From: Haloferax gibbonsii ATCC 33959
GTDB lineage: Archaea > Halobacteriota > Halobacteria > Halobacteriales > Haloferacaceae
Direction: 5' to 3'
Length of the DNA: 64,000 nucleotides
NCBI RefSeq assembly: GCF_000336775.1
Contig: NZ_AOLJ01000028.1
Coordinates: 184,143 to 248,142, forward strand
Part shown: positions 58,461 through 64,000 of the stretch, one piece after another
How positions within the stretch are numbered: the first letter of the stretch is position 1
Layout: every line of letters begins with the position of its first letter
Notes under the pieces: model-generated
What the model saw: the letters and a program-made list of their open reading frames with translations, nothing else
Told to the model about the DNA's origin: nothing
Databases searched by the model: none
Made by a program: the position numbers and the translations under genes

Positions 58461-59678
58461 ATGAACATCATCGAACGCTTGAAATCTATCGGCCCGGGCG
58501 CGATGGTCGCCGCCGCGTTCATCGGTCCCGGCACGGTCACGACCGCGAGCGTGACGGGCGCGCGATTCGGCTACGCGCTCGTCTGGACGATCGCCTTCTC
58601 CATCGTCGCCACCATCGTCCTTCAGGAGATGAGCGCCCGACTCGGCCTCGTCTCCCGCGAGGGGCTCGGCGAGGCGCTCCGCAGCCAGTTCGACAACCCC
58701 GTGCTGTCCGGGGTGAGTATCGTGCTCGTCGTCAGCGCTATCGGCATCGGCACGGCCGCCTACGAGACCGGGAACATCCTCGGCGGCGCGGCCGGACTGG
58801 AGGGCCTGACCGGTATCAGCGCCAATCTCTGGGGGCCCGCGATGGGCCTCGTCGCCGGAGCCCTCCTGTGGTCCGGCAAGTACAAACTCATCGAGAAGGC
58901 CCTCGTCGGTCTCGTCTCCATCATGGCCGTCTCCTTCCTCATCGACGCCATTCTCATCGGCCCCGACCTCGGCGCGCTCGCCCGCGGGTTCGTCCCGAGC
59001 GTCCCGGAGGGGTCGGCGTTCCTCATCACCGGCCTCATCGGGACGACCGTCGTCGGCTACAACCTCTTTCTCCACGCCGGGAGCGTCCAAGAGCGGTGGG
59101 CCGGCCCCGAGGAGCTAAACGAGTCGCGGGCCGACACGATTCTCTCTATCGTCCTCGGCGGCTTCATCACTATCTCGATTCTCGTCACCGCCGCGGCGGC
59201 GTTCCCCGTCGGAACGAACATCCAGAACGTCAGCACGATGGCCGAACAGCTCGAACCGCTCGTCGGCACGCAGGCCAAGGTGTTCTTCGGCATCGGGCTG
59301 TTCGCCGCGGGCTTCACCAGCGCGACGACCGCCCCGCTGGCCGGTGCCTACGCGACGGCGGGGGCGCTCGGCTGGGACACGGACCTCAAGTCCACGAAGT
59401 TCCGCGCCGTCTGGGGCTCCATCCTGCTCGTCGGTATCGTCTTCTCCGCGGTCGGCTACAGCCCCGTGCAGGCCATCGTCTTCGCGCAGGTCGCGAACGG
59501 CGTCCTCCTGCCCATCGTCGCCGTCTTCCTCATCTACGTGATGAACGACCGCGACATCCTCGGGTCGTACGCCAACACCACGCTCCAGAACGTCGTCGGC
59601 GGGCTGGTGACGCTCGTCGTCGTCTGGCTCGGCCTCCGAACCCTCTATACGGTCGCCGCCGATATGGGGGTGTTCTGA
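58461..59678 (+). CDS. Nramp-superfamily transporter with non-canonical binding site
   Basis: 405 residues, about 11 membrane segments. The Nramp fold is supported by MVAAAFIGPGTVTTASVTGARFGYALVW (TM1), IVLQEMSARLGLVSREGLGEALR (TM2-3), and IGTTVVGYNLFLHAGSVQERW (TM6). In metal-transporting Nramps TM1 has DPGN and TM6 has A-T-V-M-P-H. Here these are GPGT (22-25) and T-T-V-V-G-Y (195-200), so the usual metal ligands Asp, Asn and Met are lost. The stop overlaps the hyuA start (TGATG). Similar proteins lie beside oxoprolinase genes in bacteria (YcsG type), so an organic acid or amide substrate is plausible. Confidence 0.87.
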   Translation: MNIIERLKSIGPGAMVAAAFIGPGTVTTASVTGARFGYALVWTIAFSIVATIVLQEMSARLGLVSREGLGEALRSQFDNPVLSGVSIVLVVSAIGIGTAAYETGNILGGAAGLEGLTGISANLWGPAMGLVAGALLWSGKYKLIEKALVGLVSIMAVSFLIDAILIGPDLGALARGFVPSVPEGSAFLITGLIGTTVVGYNLFLHAGSVQERWAGPEELNESRADTILSIVLGGFITISILVTAAAAFPVGTNIQNVSTMAEQLEPLVGTQAKVFFGIGLFAAGFTSATTAPLAGAYATAGALGWDTDLKSTKFRAVWGSILLVGIVFSAVGYSPVQAIVFAQVANGVLLPIVAVFLIYVMNDRDILGSYANTTLQNVVGGLVTLVVVWLGLRTLYTVAADMGVF

Positions 59679-61693
59679 TGGACGCAGAAACCCGAATCGG
59701 CGTCGACGTCGGCGGCACCTTCACCGACGTGGCGCTTTTGACCCCAGAGGGCCGCCTCGTCACCGCGAAGGTCCCGAGCACGGACGACCAGAGCGTCGGC
59801 GTCGTCCGCGGCATCGAGAAGGCCTGCGACGACGCCGGCGTCGACCCGGCCGAGGTCGACGCGTTCACCCACGCGATGACTGTCTCCGTGAACGCGCTCC
59901 TCGAAGACGACGGCGCGAAGACCGCGCTCGTCACCACCGAGGGCTTCCGCGACGTGCTCGAAATCGGCCGACAGGCCCGCCCCGACCTCTACGACGTGAC
60001 CGCGGACAAGCCCGACTCACTCGTCCCGCGACGCCGTCGGTTCGAGGTGACGGAGCGCGCGACGGTCGAAGGCATTCAGACCGAAGTCGACGAGCGCGAG
60101 GTCCGCGCGCTGGCCGACGACATCCGCGACTGCGGCGCTGAGAGCGTCGCCGTCTCGCTCTTACACGCCTACCAGCACCCCGAAAACGAGCGCGTCGTCG
60201 CCGACGTGCTCCGCGAGGAACTCGACGCGCCGGTCTCCGCCTCCCACGAGGTGCTCGCCGAGTTCCGCGAGTTCGAGCGTACCTCGACCACCGCGGTCGA
60301 CGCCTACGTGACGCCCGCCATCGACAGCTACCTCGGCCGCCTCGAATCGCGGGCCGCGGACCTCGGCGTCCCGGTTCCCAAAATCATGCAGGCCAACGGC
60401 GGCATCGCCCCGGCCTCGACCGTGCGCGAGCACGCCGTGACGACCACGATGTCCGGCCCGGCCGCGGGCGTCGTCGGCGCGGCGGAGACCGCGACCGACT
60501 CCGCCGACGACCTCGCGGGGCTCGTCACCTTCGACATGGGCGGCACCTCCAGCGACGTGAGCCTCGTCCGCGACGGTGAAGTCGAGCGGACCACCGACGC
60601 CGAAATCAACGGCCGGCCAATCAAGACGCCGATGGTGGACGTGAACACCGTCGGCGCGGGCGGCGGTTCCATCGCGTGGGTCGACTCGGGCAACGCGCTC
60701 CGCGTCGGGCCGCGCTCGTCGGGTGCGAACCCCGGCCCGGCCTGCTACGGTCGCGGCGGCACCGAGCCGACCGTGACGGACGCGAACGTCGTCCTCGGCT
60801 ACATCGGCGGCAGTTCCGCCCTCGGCGGCGAACTCTCCCTGGACGTGGACGCCGCCCGCGACGCGCTCGCGGGACTCGCCGACGAGACCGGACTGGACGA
60901 CGCGCTCGCGGCCGCCCGCGGCGTCTACCGCGTCGCCAACGCCAACATGACGCGGGCGATTCGCGCCGTGACGGTCGAGCGCGGCCGCGACCCGCGGCAG
61001 TTCGGCCTCGTCGCCTTCGGCGGTGCCGGGCCGATGCACGCCGCCGCCCTCGCCGAGAGCCTCGACATCGAGACCGTGGTGGTCCCGCGGGCCTGCGGCG
61101 TCCTCTCGGCGTACGGCCTGCTCGCGGCCGACCAGAAACACGACTCGGTGCGGACGCTCCGCCGACCCCTCTCCGGCCTCGATGCCGGGGCGGTCGACGC
61201 CGCCTACGCCGACCTCGAAGCCGACACGCTCGAAGACGTGGCCGACCCCGACGACGCGGCGGTCCGGCGCGCCGCCGACCTCCGGTACGTCGGTCAGAGC
61301 TTCGAACTGACCGTCCCCGTCGGCGAGACGTTCGACGCCGAGGCGGTCGAAGCGCGGTTCCACGGGGCCCACGAGAGCGCCTACGGCTACCGCCTCGACG
61401 ATCCGGTCGAACTCGTCAACGTCCGGGCGACCGCCGTGGTCGAGCGCGACCCGCTCGACGTGACCTACCGCGGCGGCGGCGACGCCCGCAAGGACACCCG
61501 CGAGGCCTTCTTCGACGGCGAGTTCCGAGAGACGCCCGTCTACGACCGCGACGGCCTCGGCGCGAGGACGACCGTCGAGGGGCCGGCCATCCTCGAACAG
61601 CACGAGAGCACCGTCGTCGTGCCTCCGGCGTGGGGCGGGACGGTCGGAGCCGACGGGACGCTCGTCCTGACAAGCGGGGGTGACGGCGAATGA
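59678..61693 (+). CDS. hyuA: Hydantoinase/oxoprolinase family, subunit A
   Basis: 671 residues. The actin-like ATPase fold begins with RIGVDVGGTFTDVALLTPEG, the phosphate-1 loop. VTFDMGGTSSDVSLV is phosphate 2, and NTVGAGGGSIAWVDSGNALRVGPRSSGANPGPACYGRGG is the family hallmark. Members open hydantoins, N-methylhydantoin, 5-oxoproline or act as acetone/acetophenone carboxylase subunits, with ATP. It pairs with the B subunit downstream (ATGA overlap). The neighbourhood (Nramp-like importer, M24 creatinase/peptidase family) favours cyclic-amide hydrolysis. Confidence 0.92.
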   Translation: MDAETRIGVDVGGTFTDVALLTPEGRLVTAKVPSTDDQSVGVVRGIEKACDDAGVDPAEVDAFTHAMTVSVNALLEDDGAKTALVTTEGFRDVLEIGRQARPDLYDVTADKPDSLVPRRRRFEVTERATVEGIQTEVDEREVRALADDIRDCGAESVAVSLLHAYQHPENERVVADVLREELDAPVSASHEVLAEFREFERTSTTAVDAYVTPAIDSYLGRLESRAADLGVPVPKIMQANGGIAPASTVREHAVTTTMSGPAAGVVGAAETATDSADDLAGLVTFDMGGTSSDVSLVRDGEVERTTDAEINGRPIKTPMVDVNTVGAGGGSIAWVDSGNALRVGPRSSGANPGPACYGRGGTEPTVTDANVVLGYIGGSSALGGELSLDVDAARDALAGLADETGLDDALAAARGVYRVANANMTRAIRAVTVERGRDPRQFGLVAFGGAGPMHAAALAESLDIETVVVPRACGVLSAYGLLAADQKHDSVRTLRRPLSGLDAGAVDAAYADLEADTLEDVADPDDAAVRRAADLRYVGQSFELTVPVGETFDAEAVEARFHGAHESAYGYRLDDPVELVNVRATAVVERDPLDVTYRGGGDARKDTREAFFDGEFRETPVYDRDGLGARTTVEGPAILEQHESTVVVPPAWGGTVGADGTLVLTSGGDGE

Positions 61694-63297
61694 ACGACCG
61701 CGAGGTCGACCCCGTGACGCTCGAAATCATGCGCAACCAGTTCGAGAGCGTCGCCGAGGAGATGGGACAGGTGCTCATCACCTCGTCGTACTCGCCGAAC
61801 ATCAAGGAGCGCCGCGACTGCTCGACGGCGCTGTTCGACGCCGACGGCCGCCTCGTCGCGCAGGCCGAACACATCCCGGTCCACCTCGGCGCGATGCCCG
61901 AGGCCGTCGACACGGTCCTCGACTACGGCCCGGAACCGGGCGACGTGTTCGTCCTCAACGACCCCTTCGAGGGTGGGACGCACCTCCCCGACGTGACGAT
62001 GGTGTCGCCGCTTTCGGTCGACAGCGAGGTGCTCGGCTTCGCCGTCTCGCGGGCGCACCACGCCGACGTGGGCGGGATGACGCCCGGCAGCATGCCCGCC
62101 GGCGCGCGCGAAATCTATCAGGAGGGGCTTCGACTCCCGCCGGTCAGACTCGTCGCCGGCGGCGAGACCAACGACGACGTGCTGTCGCTGCTCCTCGCCA
62201 ACGTCCGCAACCCCGGCGAGCGCCGCGCCGACATCCGCGCGCAAATCGCGGCGAACGAGCGCGCCGAGGAGCGACTGGCCGACCTCGTCGGGGAACACGG
62301 CCGGTCCCGCGTTCTCGCGGCGTTCGACGCCGTGATGGACTACTCCCGGAACCGCGTCACCGCGGAACTGCGCGACCTGCCCGACGGCGAGTACCGCGCC
62401 CGCGACGTGCTCGAAGGCGACGGCGTGACCGACGACGACATCCCCATCGAGGTGACCGCGACGGTCGACGGCGACACCGTCGAGTTCGACTTCGCGGGGA
62501 CGGCCGACCAGGTCGCCGGCAACGTCAACGCCCCGCTGGCGGTCGCGAAAAGCGCGGTGTACTTCGTCGTTCGCTGCGTCACCGACCCCGAGATTCCGCC
62601 GAACCAGGGCTGTTACGACCCCATCTCGGTCGAGGTCCCCGACGGCTCGCTCCTCAACCCCGACGCCCCGGCGGCGGTCGTCGGCGGCAACGTCGAGACC
62701 AGCCAGCGCGTGACCGACGTGGTCTTCGCGGCGCTCGCCGACGCGGCCCCCGAGCGCGTCCCCGCGCAGGGACAGGGGACGATGAACAACCTGACCATCG
62801 GCAGTCGCGCCGGCGGTTCGGACGGCTTCACCTACTACGAGACTATCGGCGGCGGCTTCGGCGGCCGCGCGGGCGGCGACGGCATGGACGGCGTGCAGGT
62901 CGGGATGACGAACACGCTCAACACGCCGGTCGAGGCGCTGGAAGCCGAGTACCCGCTTTTCGTCGAGGCGTACGGCCTCCGCGAGGGAAGCGGCGGCCGC
63001 GGTGAGTTCCGCGGCGGTCTCGGTATCGTCCGGTCGGTCACGGTCGAAGCCGACGCGACCGTCTCGCTTCTCACCGAACGCCGGCGGGTCGCCCCTCGCG
63101 GCATCGCCGGCGGCGAGGACGGAGCGACCGGACAGAACCTCGTCGACGGCGAGGCAGTCCCGTCGAAGACGACCCGCGACGTGCCCGCCGGCACGACCGT
63201 CACGGTTCGGACGCCGGGCGGCGGCGGCTACGGCGACCCCGACGACCGCGATGACGACGCACGCCGCCGGGACCGCGAGGACGGAAAAGCGGACTAG
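61690..63297 (+). CDS. hyuB: Hydantoinase/oxoprolinase family, subunit B
   Basis: 535 residues. HyuB landmarks: DPVTLEIMRNQFESVAEEMGQVLITSSYSPNIKERRDCSTALFDADGRLVAQAEHIPVHLGAMPEAV, DVFVLNDPFEGGTHLPDVTMVSP, RAHHADVGGMTPGSMPAGAREIYQEGLRLPP, and GGNVETSQRVTDVVFAAL. It ends with an Asp/Arg-rich tail. It completes the HyuAB enzyme. Transcription probably ends in the 222-bp gap that follows, where GGGGAC-N7-GTCCCC (63326-63344) could form a stem. Confidence 0.93.
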   Translation: MNDREVDPVTLEIMRNQFESVAEEMGQVLITSSYSPNIKERRDCSTALFDADGRLVAQAEHIPVHLGAMPEAVDTVLDYGPEPGDVFVLNDPFEGGTHLPDVTMVSPLSVDSEVLGFAVSRAHHADVGGMTPGSMPAGAREIYQEGLRLPPVRLVAGGETNDDVLSLLLANVRNPGERRADIRAQIAANERAEERLADLVGEHGRSRVLAAFDAVMDYSRNRVTAELRDLPDGEYRARDVLEGDGVTDDDIPIEVTATVDGDTVEFDFAGTADQVAGNVNAPLAVAKSAVYFVVRCVTDPEIPPNQGCYDPISVEVPDGSLLNPDAPAAVVGGNVETSQRVTDVVFAALADAAPERVPAQGQGTMNNLTIGSRAGGSDGFTYYETIGGGFGGRAGGDGMDGVQVGMTNTLNTPVEALEAEYPLFVEAYGLREGSGGRGEFRGGLGIVRSVTVEADATVSLLTERRRVAPRGIAGGEDGATGQNLVDGEAVPSKTTRDVPAGTTVTVRTPGGGGYGDPDDRDDDARRRDREDGKAD

Positions 63298-63466
63298 CGT
63301 CGGCCGGTCAGTTGGGCTCTGGCGAGGGGACACGGGGAGTCCCCGCGCCGGCGTAATCAGTCGCCATAGAAATCACACACTGCTGACTAAACGGTTCGAT
63401 ATTCGGGTTGTACTCTCTCCTGACGAGCTGTGGCCCGATGGACGCGTGCTTAGATGGGCTCGAGCA

Positions 63467-63493
63467 ACAAATTCTACAATTTTTAAAATTTGT
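63467..63493. promoter_or_regulatory. AT-rich inverted repeat ACAAATT...AATTTGT containing the shared 19-mer
   Basis: The arms at 63467-63473 and 63487-63493 are perfect with 13 nt between them. The first 19 nt (to 63485) are identical to 30609-30627. Here it lies between convergent genes, so it is not in an obvious promoter; a terminator or element end is possible. Confidence 0.5.
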
Positions 63494-63519
63494 GAGTGGT
63501 CCGCTTATCGTGTCAGGAA

Positions 63520-64000
63520 TCAGTGTTCGATAACCGTTATCTCCTCGACGGGCCACTGACTGAGGAGCTCGACGCCGTCGTCGCGGACGACGACCATCTC
63601 CTCGACGCGGACGCCCTGTCTCCCCGCCGGCTCTTGGGTCTCGACGGCCATCGTCATCCCCGCCTCGATTTCGATGGGATGGTCCGGCGAGAGGCCGCGC
63701 CAGATGAGCGGTACTTCGTACAGTTGAAGGCCGAGGCCGTGGGCCCAGTGATTGGTCGTCAACTGCCAGTGGTCGTCCGCGCCGTACCAGTCGGCGTGTT
63801 CGCCCGCCATGTCCGGAAACGCCGCCGCGATTTCGTCGGTGGTCTTCCCCGGCTCGATTTCGTCGAGGACGGCGTAGAGGTTGTCGCGGGCCGTCTCGTA
63901 GGCGTCGCGCTGTTCGTCGGTCGGTTCGCCCATCGAGAAGGTCCGGTAGTAACACGAGCGGTAGCCGAGGTAGCCGACGTTGTAGAAGTCGGCGTAGACG
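63520..64000 (-). CDS. M24 family metallopeptidase / creatinase-like, C-terminal part (runs off the window)
   Basis: The frame is open to the window edge; 160 residues are visible. The pita-bread fold end is clear: THD-type metal region replaced by NHWAHGLGLQLYEVPLIWRG (HGLGLxxYE carries the metal His), then EIEAGMTMAVETQEPAGRQGVRVEEMVVVRDDGVE with the two metal-binding Glu residues. M24 members include Xaa-Pro dipeptidases and creatinase; which one cannot be told from the fragment. It is convergent with hyuB. The ATG at 63933 is internal, since the upstream sequence (VYADFYNVGYLGYRSCYYRTFS) is also protein-like. Confidence 0.85.
   Translation of the reverse strand, partial: VYADFYNVGYLGYRSCYYRTFSMGEPTDEQRDAYETARDNLYAVLDEIEPGKTTDEIAAAFPDMAGEHADWYGADDHWQLTTNHWAHGLGLQLYEVPLIWRGLSPDHPIEIEAGMTMAVETQEPAGRQGVRVEEMVVVRDDGVELLSQWPVEEITVIEH

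Noticed and set aside
58461-59678. Canonical Mn2+/Fe2+ transporter MntH
   Set aside because: The metal-binding residues in TM1 and TM6 are replaced and the gene is coupled to hyuA, so the metal role is not supported.
63308-63955. 215-codon minus-strand frame at the right end
   Set aside because: It overlaps the M24 gene in another frame and is Arg-rich; only the M24 frame has family motifs.
1-64000. tRNA, rRNA, replication origin, intact insertion sequence
   Set aside because: Reading both strands I saw no clover-leaf with T-loop consensus, rRNA segment, Orc/Cdc6 gene with origin repeats, or transposase. A covariance-model search for tRNAs and an IS search would settle this.

Overview
The window looks like a piece of a haloarchaeal genome, most likely Haloferax or a close relative. 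The evidence is high GC, strongly acidic proteins, Tat-type lipoprotein signals (RR motif plus lipobox Cys), HTH_10, HxlR and CopG-like regulators, haloarchaeal PAS/GAF sensor kinases, and AT-rich TATA-like boxes about 25-40 nt before many start codons. Positions 1-20 are not genomic: they match the Tn5/Nextera mosaic-end adapter, so the contig edge carries a library artefact. The first gene (nucleotidyltransferase) and the last gene (M24 peptidase family) run off the ends.

Layout. (1) 0-10.5 kb is mostly housekeeping. It holds a truncated sugar-nucleotide transferase overlapping glmS, a GlmU-like enzyme, a CBS-less IMPDH/GMP reductase homologue, and small regulators (winged helix, DICT, HxlR, Rrf2, REC-PAS-GAF). 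(2) 10.45-11.1 kb is low-GC DNA without a recognisable gene. (3) 11.1-30.4 kb is a catabolic island. One strand carries an IclR regulator, two MmgE/PrpD proteins, a complete LivKHMGF-type ABC importer and an FAD reductase. The other carries a SnoaL-like protein, an LLM flavin/F420 oxidoreductase, an isochorismatase-type hydrolase, a hydantoinase-type amidohydrolase, a class III CoA-transferase, an HMG-CoA-lyase-like protein and a LeuC/LeuD-like hydratase. An MFS transporter closes the region. Together they read as import, oxidation, amide/ring opening, then CoA activation, hydration and C-C cleavage of an unknown nitrogen-containing or branched acid. I know of no characterised pathway with this set. 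(4) 30.4-37.5 kb has a VOC protein, an HTH_10 regulator and a complete hutUGIH histidine operon. (5) 37.5-43 kb has two divergent Tat lipoprotein binding proteins under DtxR-like operators, a zinc-finger microprotein, a LUD protein and cobyric acid synthase. (6) 43-55.3 kb has an acyl-CoA ligase, a multi-PAS kinase, DoxX, DUF1028, TetR, a DUF4129/DUF58 membrane cassette, and a third paralogous binding protein with a near-perfect DtxR-like operator. (7) 55.4-64 kb has a REC-PAS-PAS-LOV-like kinase, a CopG-like regulator, a non-canonical Nramp-family transporter, HyuA/HyuB and an M24 protein.

Two themes stand out. First, three separate modules point to use of amide, cyclic-amide or amino-acid nitrogen compounds: the 11-30 kb island, hut, and Nramp-HyuAB-M24. 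Second, three binding-protein genes scattered over 17 kb share one operator type and so probably one metal-dependent regulator. I found no tRNA, rRNA, CRISPR array, intact insertion sequence or replication origin.
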